Positions 55,836 through 64,000 of a DNA stretch of 64,000 nt are shown here, one piece after another. Location: NCBI GenBank assembly GCA_038025085.1, contig CM076147.1, positions 12,117,501 through 12,181,500 of the forward strand, given 5' to 3'. How positions within the stretch are numbered: the first letter of the stretch is position 1; the number at the start of each line of letters is the position of its first letter. The notes beneath the pieces are model-generated. The model was not told the origin of the DNA. It saw only the letters and a list, made by a program, of their open reading frames with translations, and did no database searches. A program made the translations under genes and the position numbers. This DNA is from Tetragonia tetragonoides (taxonomy: Eukaryota; Streptophyta; Magnoliopsida; Caryophyllales; Aizoaceae).

Positions 55836-57351
55836 TGTAGACACCCTAATCGATACTCATCTCCTGGCACCGCAACGCCCGATGATGATGGTAATGGATT
55901 AACATGGACGTAAGTAGAAAAGGACATTCCTCGGAAATCTAGACCAAATTCCTTGAAACCTCAGTCTTTCGATAGCCCTTGTTATAAGGATTTCAACGCC
56001 TTTGACATTGCCTCAATCAGGCTCCCGGATAAAGAGATATCGCGTCTCGAAGACTTGGGTAAAAACCGCTCAATCCCGACCCCAGGGTAAGCCCAAGGGC
56101 AATTTCGTAAATTACTGAGCACAAAAAGTCAAAAAACCCTAGGCACGCACGCGCCTTCGGGCCCAGCGGCTAACGCTGTCAATCCGACGGCACACGCGTG
56201 ACAGCGGGGGCCCTCTGGGCAGCCGCTAGCCCCATCTGCCTTCTGTGTGGGCGCTGGGCCTATTTTTTGGCTGGGCCGAGTTTTGGCGCCGGGTTTCTTA
56301 CCCTAAGCCCCTTATTCTGTCCCTTAAATCTACAAATACTCCGTTTCACCCTCTTTTGAGAGAGGTTGGTCAGCTCATAATTTTGAGAGAGTTGAGAGCA
56401 CATATTTTCCTAAATTAAAGAGAATTCAGATTTTGAAGACTCAAGCAAGCATTGTACCTAACCTAGCACCCAAGATTGAAGAGTAATTCCAATTCTACTA
56501 GTCCCATCCGAATAGAACGTCCAGGTTAACCATCCTGAGGGCCTAAATTCTTTATTAAATCTCTTATTTATTGTCTATTAACCATGTTTTATTTAGCTTT
56601 TGATTATGGTTGAGTAAATCTACATGTTTGGGTATTTGTATATAATTATGCATAATTAGTTAATTTCAAGTTAGCATCTTTTTATTAGTTTATGCAAGTT
56701 TGCATCTTATTATAGTTTTTTGCATGCATATAGCAACCTCATGGTTTATTTTAGCATAAAGTTGATATCTTTGCATTGTTCTTCCTTTGAAGTTACTAAA
56801 GAATTTATTGATGTGCATACGCAATATTTGGCGCATTTAGCAAAGTACGGTAGGTTGGAGCGTCAATTTATTGTTCTTATATCTTGTTTATGCTTGATAA
56901 TAGTATGTATGTGAATTGGATATAAATTGTGCAAAGTGATAACATAGGTAATTTAGTTGTCTCTAACCCGCCTAGTTAATTTAGGATCTTGGACGACCGG
57001 ATTTATTTGGAACCATATAGCGTAAATAAATATTTGGCATGGATAAGCTTAGTAGAGGCCATTTATACCGGCAATTTAGATAATTTTCCTTTTGTTTATT
57101 TCGTACCTACACCCCTGAACTCAATATTTACTCCCCATGGGCATGAGTCAATTCCCAATAGGAATTGGGTGCACTTTTTGATGGTTTCCAATTGTCCCCT
57201 TTTAAAAATTGGTGGCGGCTTCTTTTTTTTGCAAATTTTTATTCCCCATAATTAATTTAAATTGCATACTGACGTATTATTTAAGAACCATTAATTCCAA
57301 TAAAAAGATTAAATTCCATCGCGGAGCGCCGGAGAGGCGAGGGTTCTTACA
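55836..57351 (+). repeat. 3' LTR of Tat element 2
   Basis: It starts TGTAGACACC and ends GTTCTTACA (about 1516 bp), with the same ends and layout as the LTRs of element 1 but low overall similarity. A GC-rich block with AGCGGCTAACGCTG and CAGCCGCTAGC (56160-56235) lies upstream of a TATA-like CTACAAATACT (about 56330). GAAGC follows the LTR as in element 1, but the 5' end is lost, so a target duplication cannot be confirmed. Confidence 0.85.
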
Positions 57352-58517
57352 GAAGCCATGGAACTAGCGGAGCAAAAATGAATCAAAAACCTATATATGG
57401 ATATGTAAAATAACATAAATTCAAAAACTCCACTCCACAACTCCAAACGAATTCCTAACATTGAAAAACGTCCACCTCTTACTTTTAATGTAACTACTAT
57501 AGGAACATCAATAAGGATAGATTAAGCTAATAATTACCTTGGCGTAAACTCATCACAATTTATACCTACTCCGACTTTTCTTTTTATTTTTTTCCCTGCC
57601 AATTCTTTTTTTTTTTTTTTTTTGGAACCACAACAGGAGGAAATAAAAATAAAATGTAAGTACTTCTACTGTTAAACCACTTTCCTGCCCTTCTCAACTT
57701 TCTTTTTTTTTTCAACACAAACATAGCAAAATGAAAATAAGAATTACAATGATTCCATCTCCTTTCAGTCATAGCCAACCACAACTGACACCCGCACAAT
57801 TGTTCTTATTTGAACGTCCATACAAACTAATGATCCATAAAGCTCCACTAGTCCTAAGGCTAGGTGAAATTTATGTGTTTGGGATAAAAATCGGCTTGTA
57901 ATGTGGTATATAATAAAAGAAAAGGCCAATAAAGCTCAAAGGGGTTAATCAAAGGGAAATATTATCACAAAGGTAGGCTATTTGGCTAATGTAGCTCATA
58001 ATATATAGATAAAGAATGCCTTTATCATATTCATATGCATGCAAGTATCAATGTGGTCTCAAAAGTGAATCAATGCAAGTTCTAGAGAAACAAAATCATG
58101 GAAGAATATCACACATGAAAGAATATAGTGAGACTAATATGAATGTTTCAGTCTAAAAGCCCAAAATCTCACCAGTTTATATGTGTCCACCAAGAGAAAG
58201 TCACTCTTACCAATGATCATGACTATACTAGTTAATCGCAAGTAGCAAGTCAACTAATTCAATCATCTTATAAGTATTTTATTTTAATTTTTTTTAGAAA
58301 TCAAAAACAAAATAACAAGACCACACCCCCACACTTAAACAATGCAATGTCCCTATTGCATGCTAAAGAATTAGAATGCAACATGAAAGAAAATAAATGA
58401 CACATAAAAAAAAAAATTACTAAAACAAAAAAAAAAGAAAATAAATAAAAGGAACGAATTTACAGGGTTGAATACTGTGTGCATCCAAACCATGATTAAT
58501 TCCATGAAAAATTTTAG
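57352..58517. other. AT-rich stretch without gene
   Basis: Poly(T)/poly(A) runs at about 57601-57624 and 58399-58436 and no supportable frame. Probably the 3' part of the minus-strand element. Confidence 0.5.
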
Positions 58518-59426
58518 TCACTCTATATCTTCAAACTCTATCTCAACTATAAGCATACTTAAAGCTCGCAGAAGCTTATCAAAAGCCTGTGAAAAACTCT
58601 CAAAAACAATTAAGTAGTTAAATGATAAATTAAAAACAATAAATATGAGAGTCAAAGTCAATGCTCTCTTTAACTTATCAAATGCTCCTGAAAAATCAGC
58701 AAAAAAGTGAGTTGAAGCTATCCACCCATTATTAATAGCACTATCCAGTAAATATACCATATCATGCACCACAAATGGACTAATGCCCCTAAGACCATTT
58801 AAATTTTGATCGAGGTCATCAATGTCACGCAACTGAATAAAAACTAAATTGTGGGTCAACTTTAAAGAATGCGAATTTGGTAATGTAATTGAAGTTGTAT
58901 CTAGCTCAGAATCCTTAGCAAAACTAGGATTGTTACGCTCAAAATTAGTAGGAGTGGCTTGAACTATCTCAACATGATCCTCTATCTGAATATTCATTGG
59001 CATATAACTAATCTCACTAAAACTAGGTATATTATCCACAATCACATTCATGTTACCCTCATCAATCTTTTCTATTCCGTCTTGATCAATTAAGGATGGT
59101 GATAAGTTAGAAGGATTAGAAATAATTTCAATGCTTTTAGTGACCTTAGAAGAAGTACGCAGAATTTGCTCTGTACCCAATAGATTAATCTCAAAAGTTT
59201 CCTCCAAAACTGTCTTCTCCAAAATAGGATCATCAATAATAGGAAAGACACTAGGCTTCTCCACATAATTAAAATTCACATTAAGATCATGGCTAGGAAA
59301 ATTAACAAACTCTCTAGAGTGACTTTCAGCATCAACCAAATCTTTTATTACGTTACCAACCCTATCAAGTTCATTAGCAAGATTATCAAGTCTAGCATCT
59401 AGTGTATCCTGCATAGTTGTGGTCAA
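58518..59426 (-). CDS. Hypothetical ORF of the minus-strand element (302 aa)
   Basis: Open from ATG at 59426 (MTTTMQDTLDARLDNLANEL, a heptad-like start) to 58518. The middle is Ser/Asp/Glu-rich with low complexity (PSNLSPSLIDQDGIEKIDEG), and the C-terminus has a hydrophobic stretch (LTLTLIFIVFNLSFNYLIVF). I do not recognise the family. It lies directly downstream of the gag region and may be the continuation of the gag polyprotein of this element. Confidence 0.45.
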   Translation of the reverse strand: MTTTMQDTLDARLDNLANELDRVGNVIKDLVDAESHSREFVNFPSHDLNVNFNYVEKPSVFPIIDDPILEKTVLEETFEINLLGTEQILRTSSKVTKSIEIISNPSNLSPSLIDQDGIEKIDEGNMNVIVDNIPSFSEISYMPMNIQIEDHVEIVQATPTNFERNNPSFAKDSELDTTSITLPNSHSLKLTHNLVFIQLRDIDDLDQNLNGLRGISPFVVHDMVYLLDSAINNGWIASTHFFADFSGAFDKLKRALTLTLIFIVFNLSFNYLIVFESFSQAFDKLLRALSMLIVEIEFEDIE

Positions 59427-59589
59427 CCTATTTTCATCAAAATAAATAGGAGAAGGTTAGGCGTGATCCACTTGAGATTGAAACGGATAATAAGATTCAA
59501 CCAAATTTTCTTGGTCACTAAAATTGGACCATTATATTTTTGACTCTCATTACAAGAATAATCATGGTGGGTAGACCACTCTGAATTAT

Positions 59590-60030
59590 AGCTAGGCACT
59601 TAAGGGTCATACATTGGCTCTTGCGAAGTCATGTTCTTTTGCTCATAATAAGACGACAATTGGTTATCAAGCACATGACAATCGCTAATACTATGTTCGG
59701 AGGAATAACAATGAGAACAAACGGTAGAAGAAACTTTAGGTTGCAAATAAGAGTAACGAGTAAAATTACCTCCCAAAGTAGCTTCCCTAACCTCCTTTTT
59801 AGCTAAGTGCTCAAGCCAAGTCCAAGATTCGTCAGCGGACAAAGAAAGAAATTCTCCCATAAACTTATCGTCAATCATGTATTTAGAGTCCGTGTTCATA
59901 CCCTCATAAACAATTTAACATCTTTTCCAAGTTTCTAAATTATAATTAAGGTATTCAGATAGTAAATCTTGAAATCTATAAAAATATGTCCCAAAGGACT
60001 CACAATCAAGTTGAACAAATTCAGGCATAT
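59590..60030 (-). pseudogene. Gag of the minus-strand element
   Basis: From about 60030 the minus strand reads MPEFVQLDCESFGTYFYRFQ, a stop near 59918, then the open piece 59899-59600 with MIDDKFMGEFLSLSADESWT and a knuckle-like CSHCYSSEHSISDC. The pattern (ESF...RFQDLL, EGMNTDSK, DESWTWLEHLA) is that of Athila-type retrotransposon gag domains. One stop breaks it. Confidence 0.6.
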
Positions 60031-60535
60031 TTTAAGGAGATTAAAATGCATTAACTAGACAAAATGTGAATAAGCAAAATAGAAGGTAAAAATAAATACT
60101 AACAACTAAAGAAAACATGTTGAACCCTAACTGCAAAGTTACAAGAAGGTTCAGTGGATAAGAATCAGCTACCGGAATGAAAACTCCTAGAAACAAAATT
60201 CCTATGGTCTGTATGAATTTTCCACTTCAAATAAAATCACACTATTTTACTCAAAAAAAAAAAAAAAACATAGTAACAATGATAAAGCCATCATCATCAC
60301 TAAAAATAAACAACTAACAGAATGCAGCACAATAACGAGAAGCCGTAAGCTCGTTAGCGATAAAGATATTTTTTTAATTTTTTTTTTGGAAGATTTAATA
60401 AAAGCTAACTGTAGAAGTAAACACGATAAGGAACCCAAAGTGAACTACATACCAACGAATAAAAGTGACACAAAGAAAAGAGCAAGAAAACTAAGTTGCA
60501 CGAAAATAAAACTAACATAACTTTGTAATACCCAT

Positions 60536-60553
60536 CTCCGGCAACGGCGTCAA
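60536..60553 (-). other. Primer-binding site of the minus-strand element
   Basis: On the minus strand, TTGACGCCGTTGCCGGAG matches the tRNA-Asp-type PBS of Athila elements (TGGCGCCGTTGCCGGGGA) with three differences. It lies 5 nt inside the LTR end at 60559. Confidence 0.65.
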
Positions 60554-60558
60554 AAACT

Positions 60559-61074
60559 TGTTGAGTTAAAATACCGCAAGTGCACGGTGCAGTTGTAGCT
60601 AGCATATGCAAATACGGGTCGATCCCTTGAGGATGAGTTTACACAATTACGACACGAACTAGTACTAAATTGACGAACTAAATCAAAAGAACAACTAATA
60701 TAAAACATGACAGTAACTATGAAAAGGAACAAACAAAAGCGTAAACAAGTAAAATGTCATATCTTTTTACCAATTACAATCCAATTGTGTCACCCAATTG
60801 GGGTCTAACTAGTAAATAGATAATGAGAAACATGTAAAATAGTGAGTAATTGGTTGCATAGAACGATTAACAGAACAATAAAAGAAAATACTTACTTGAA
60901 TGATCGATTAAGTTTGCAATTGTAAACAAAGAGTACGTAGAACAATAACTAGAATTGAGTATTGAACTACTGAAATTAAATTGCTAGAACAAATAATAAA
61001 ACTTTGAAGTTGGAACCCTAAAACAAAATTACGGCTTAACCTAAACCTACTCTAAACTAAACTAGGCTAAAAAC
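60559..61074 (-). repeat. 5' LTR of the minus-strand element (probable)
   Basis: The inner end TG at 60559 (CTCAACA on the minus strand) precedes the PBS. The sequence contains ACCGCAAGTGCACGG and GGGTCGATCCCTTGAGG, which are recurrent in LTR ends of this kind. The outer end, where the S300 variant starts at about 61075, has no clear CA, so it may be trimmed. Confidence 0.55.
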
Positions 61075-61301
61075 GTGGATTATATCCTTTGATTTTCGGC
61101 TTCCCAGGGCCCTGGTGTCATTTTTGCCCAAACATCTCCTAGTGGTCTATCATGACCCTAGAGGACCCTAGGCGCTCCGGGAGGGTCATCCTTATCCCCG
61201 AATTCCGATATCACCCATGACGCCGGTATTCCGACCCTTACATTGGCATCCCGTAAAATCGCCCTTAAAAGCCTATCAGGGACCCAGTAACCGACCCTGG
61301 G
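61075..61301 (-). repeat. S300 variant unit, minus orientation
   Basis: This is the uninterrupted relative of the unit split by element 1 (3971-4115 plus 18966-19128). It reads GGAAGCCGAAAATCAAAGG on the minus strand across the insertion point, then the GGTCGGAATACCGGC start and the joint ACATTGGCATCCCG. It ends at GACCCTGGG, where an LTR-like TG begins. Confidence 0.83.
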
Positions 61302-62500
61302 TGTTTCGCCCGACTTGAAGAGGGGTCGAACAGTGGGAAGATGTTGGGATCGAGATGTGCAAGCGGGGGCCGTTTGTCTGTTTCCCTGGCCCTCTCCATC
61401 GCTACGTGCACAAGACAAGCAAAGGTTAACTAGCTCGGGGGGTCGTCCCGAGAAGACCCCTCCGATGCTTAAGTTAGTAAATCGAGATCTATAAGAGAGG
61501 TACTTTTGCACAGGCATGTATATTTGGAGTAATGAGGTGAGGAATTGATTGAGCGTCACACTATGGGAATCAGAGCTAAAAAAAGGAAAGTCAGAGCTCA
61601 ATGTCAGACAGCGTGAATGTTCTCTCAATAGAATGACCTTACCTTTACCTTGATTTCTGCGTAGGTATTTATAGGGTGAAATTCGGCTAGCTTTGTCGAA
61701 TGAACAATGGACACGTAGCCCTTTTCGTACGTCCCTCTCTAAGTCGGCTTAGAGGGGGTGGTCACGTGAGTTGTGGTATGATCCCTTCGGATGATTCCAC
61801 GTAGGGGTTCGTACAGTTGTTGTCGTCACTTCTGTACTTGGGGCTTAGAGAGCGTGGGCACCAAGGAAGTCATCCGAATCTCTGTAGGAATATTCGCGTA
61901 GTACATGTGCTGGCGTCAGGTTTGAGCGTACAGAAAGCCCAGGGTCGATTCATGGCTGAGCCAACCCTCGTAGTCGAGCCATAGCATAATTGTAGTCCTT
62001 GGGTCGGTACGAGCCTGGTAGTTGAGGTAGATCTTCCCGGGTCTATTGGTGATGTTGAGCAGCGGGCGGGGGAACCCTCGATCAGGGGTTGCCCCACGAG
62101 GTGAAGAATTGCCTTATTAGAGTTGTCGATGATCCTGGCTCTGTTCAAGGTCAGGATTTTTCTAGCGTAGCTAGGACTGGGGTCGATAGCTCGAACCTCG
62201 ATATTTTAGTTAAATCATTTTACCCTCAAATCTTAGTAGGAGGAGAGTCATTTCCCGACGAGTCCTGCTGAGATGTGGTTGGTCCATTGTCGGCTTTGCT
62301 TTCGGGTCCAATTTTCCCTTGGAAGGGACCCTTTTGTCGGGATGAATAATCGGTGGGCGCAGTTGGGCCGTCCACCTGTCAGTCATGCGGGTATTGTGCT
62401 TTTCTAGGTCTCTCCGCCTATAAATAGTCAGAGCCAACCTCTGTTTCCTCTCTTGATTTCTGCCATTTGAGTTTAAAGAGAGAGAAAGTGGGTCTCCGAA
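61302..62500 (-). repeat. Probable LTR of a further element, minus orientation
   Basis: TG at 61302 abuts the satellite. On the minus strand the region has a TATA box (CTATAAATA at about 61666-61674) and downstream ACTTAAGCATCGGAGGGG (about 61455-61475), a motif typical of the 3' part of plant gypsy LTRs. Orientation and position would make it the 3' LTR of an element whose body lies to the right. The right border is not determined. ORFs inside are not supported. Confidence 0.45.
62418..62427 (+). promoter_or_regulatory. TATA box upstream of the plus-strand gene
   Basis: CTATAAATAG stands about 215 bp before the ATG at 62635. The opposite-strand TATA at 61670 points away, so the two are divergent. 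Confidence 0.55.
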
Positions 62501-62634
62501 ATTTCTCACGAGTCTTCTGCTGATTCGTTACTGTCTATTCGATCTACCGTTGTAGATTCGCCTTCCACCTTTCCACAAGGTACGACGTTTTTCTCTTGGT
62601 ACTTTTCTTGCTTGCATTTATTTGTTTTATTTTC

Positions 62635-63380
62635 ATGTCGATGTCTTCGCCCATTGATGTATCGTCGGGGTCTGATAGCTCGCCTGAGGCATCTCGACCA
62701 GGGACCTGGGGATCTTTCCCCGAAAGTTCCGGTCGAGGTTCGTCTAGTCAAGGGCTTGGCCCGTCGTATGAGGAGTCTTGCCCTCATCCTTCGAATGACC
62801 CAGTTCCCCCTATTCCGCCGGAGTTTCCTTTTTCTGAGTTTTGTCCGGGCTTTGAGTGGTCGAGCCCGGACGAATTGGTTCTTCTGGATTGGGTCACTCC
62901 GTTCTGGCTTTGGGAGGAGTCTTGGTATGCCAGGGTTCTGTCGGACCCCGACATTCCACGAGGCTTCAAACAGGATGTGTTGAATGTCTTTCAAATGAGT
63001 GTAGCGTTGGGAGAGATTCGTGTTTTAGATGGGGTCAAACCCTTATGCTCTGTCTCTCCCCTACAAGGAGACGAAAACGAAATGTCCAGGGCTCGTATTA
63101 AACAAACTTGCCGTTCGGGAAGAGAGGGTCTTGACTGCTCCTCTCCCATGAGTGACTTTGAGCTGATAGGAGATCAGCTTGTCTGCCCTGATATAATGAA
63201 GTATGTTTTTTTATCTTTCTAGTAGTTTTCTTTGTATTTTTGCCAAAGTCCTGTTGCCCATTTTGACCTTCTTCATTTGCTTATTTTGTAAGGAGTATAG
63301 AGAGAGAAGTTCTTCAGGGCAAATGGCAGGTCAAGCCAGTGCTTAGGGTGTTTTACCCGACTCTTCATCTGATCGGTTGA
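62635..63380 (+). CDS. Hypothetical plus-strand gene, two exons proposed
   Basis: The chosen start is ATG at 62635 (MSMSSPIDVSSGSDSSPEAS); the upstream in-frame Met at 62596 has a hydrophobic run that looks like leader sequence. Ser/Pro-rich N-terminus, then a Trp-rich part (LDWVTPFWLWEESWYARVLS). At 63202 AA/GTATGT resembles a donor, and TTTTGTAAG at about 63283-63291 an acceptor. Joining them keeps the frame and adds SIEREVLQGKWQVKPVLRVF before a TGA at about 63378. No domain is recognised. It may be an antisense gene of a minus-strand retroelement, or the N-terminal part of a gypsy-type 'transposase' protein common in plant repeats. Confidence 0.45.
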
Positions 63381-63970
63381 CCATGTCTATCGATCATGTA
63401 GCTAGTACTTCTGGCTCGCCTGGTGGCATGCCCGAGCCTGTTGGGTCGGAACATGAAGAGGCTGAGGCCTCTCAAGGGTCTTTGGAGAGTGGTGAGATTA
63501 GGGTCGAGGATTTTTCTCCAGTTAAGGATGAAGATCTTCCTCCCCCTTCTTCAGAGGAGAAGAAGGAGAGGAAAAAGAAGAAGAAGAAGAAGAAGAAGAA
63601 GAAGAAGAAGAAGAAGAAGAAGAAGAAGAAGAAGAAGAAGAAGAAGAAGAAGAAGAAGAAGAGGAAGTCGAGGTCCAGTAGGAGGGAGAGTTCACCGACT
63701 TCCGTGTCTTTGGAGGAGGTGGAACAGGCTGATCAGGAAGGAGTCGAGATAGAGTCAGGCCTGGAACATGTGGAGGAGGATCCCGTGGATGGGGGATCGA
63801 AGCAAGGGAAAAAAGCCGATGATGTCCCTATTGATTTGAAACTGTCGGTTTGGGCTGGCAGGTTGGCTGAGGATATCGAATCGCTTGTGGTGCAATATCA
63901 CCTGCCCCCGGGGATGTCTTTTATCTGTCCCAGCAAGTCGGACGAGTGCTACCCTGCTCCGCCAAACTAG
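63377..63970 (+). CDS. Hypothetical Lys/Glu-rich ORF with poly-lysine tract (197 aa)
   Basis: Open from ATG at 63377 (the upstream exon stops at about 63380, so it overlaps or continues that gene). An acidic, Ser/Pro-rich start is followed by about 30 lysines encoded by a pure (AAG)n run (63575-63661), then KRKSRSSRRESSPTS, an acidic segment and LSVWAGRLAEDIESLVVQYH near the end. The last part has the look of the start of Transposase_28 / gypsy-type proteins, but this is a weak impression. It stops at 63968, and the following sequence could continue in another frame beyond the window. Confidence 0.4.
   Translation: MTMSIDHVASTSGSPGGMPEPVGSEHEEAEASQGSLESGEIRVEDFSPVKDEDLPPPSSEEKKERKKKKKKKKKKKKKKKKKKKKKKKKKKKKKKRKSRSSRRESSPTSVSLEEVEQADQEGVEIESGLEHVEEDPVDGGSKQGKKADDVPIDLKLSVWAGRLAEDIESLVVQYHLPPGMSFICPSKSDECYPAPPN
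63575..63661 (+). repeat. (AAG)29 microsatellite
   Basis: 29 uninterrupted AAG units lie inside the ORF. On the plus strand they encode poly-lysine. Confidence 0.97.
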
Positions 63971-64000
63971 GTCCCTTTTTCCACAAAAGTTTTTGATGAG

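Larger units (their letters stand above)
44182..57351 (+). mobile_element. Tat-lineage LTR retrotransposon, 5'-truncated (element 2)
   Basis: The 5' LTR, leader, gag and protease are missing. What remains is pol (RT, RNase H, partial archaeal-type RNase H, integrase C-terminus), the conserved post-integrase box, antisense genes A and B, the PPT and a complete 3' LTR. A different LINE (48435-51041) is inserted in antisense gene A. Gene order matches element 1, but sequence is strongly diverged, so they are separate families of the lineage. Confidence 0.88.
57352..61074 (-). mobile_element. Minus-strand gag-only LTR element with Athila-type PBS (partial)
   Basis: Read on the minus strand: an LTR (60559-61074), a PBS of the TGGCGCCGTTGCCGG type, a gag region and a second ORF, then about 1.1 kb without gene up to the element 2 LTR. 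No RT or integrase is seen. The second LTR is missing at the low-coordinate end. Probably a non-autonomous element. Confidence 0.6.

Overview
The window is nuclear DNA from a large-genome flowering plant. It consists almost entirely of nested, decayed retrotransposons, satellite DNA and an rDNA fragment, and I found no host protein-coding gene. The plant origin rests on Tat-lineage and chromovirus Ty3/Gypsy elements, L1-type LINEs with a DUF4283/zinc-knuckle ORF1, plant mobile domain (PMD) genes, and the plant-like first ~350 nt of 18S rRNA. The species cannot be told from the sequence.

Layout. 1-4115: two minus-strand LINE copies (family A) set in a ~300-bp GC-rich satellite, called S300 here. 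4116-18960: a complete 14.8-kb Tat-lineage LTR retrotransposon (element 1), with LTRs, a 5-bp target duplication (GAAGC), PBS and PPT. It carries gag, protease and integrase but no reverse transcriptase, and has two PMD genes on its antisense strand. 18961-21046: the other half of the interrupted satellite unit, an LTR-like fragment, ETS-like subrepeats and a truncated 18S rRNA. 21047-25852: chromovirus copy 1, cut off in integrase where it fuses to S300. 25853-36090: S300, a full-length LINE A, an internally deleted LINE A, more S300 and a 22/32-bp minisatellite. 36091-40772: chromovirus copy 2, fused to S300 at the same integrase position. 40773-44181: S300 and two further LINE A copies. 44182-57351: Tat element 2, which lacks its 5' end but has RT, RNase H, part of an archaeal-type RNase H, the integrase C-terminus, the same two antisense PMD genes (one split by a second LINE family) and a 3' LTR. 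57352-61074: a minus-strand gag-only element with an Athila-type PBS. 61075-61301: an S300 variant. 61302-64000: a probable minus-strand LTR followed by a plus-strand, possibly spliced gene with a long poly-lysine tract.

How the parts relate. Two patterns stand out. First, LINE family A has inserted repeatedly at one short site inside S300 (ACATTGGCATC), with the site duplicated at the ends, so satellite and LINE look like a host/target pair. Second, both Tat elements carry two antisense PMD-type genes between integrase and 3' LTR. Gene B shows intron-exon structure. In element 1, gene A has its own TATA box, and a 12-bp palindrome (GCCGCTAGCGGC) occurs upstream of the LTR promoter and upstream of both antisense genes.

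Nearly all reading frames carry stops or frameshifts. ORF1 of three LINE A copies is open, and one chromovirus copy keeps an open protease-RT stretch. All functional statements are family-level inference from motifs read by eye; no database search was possible.
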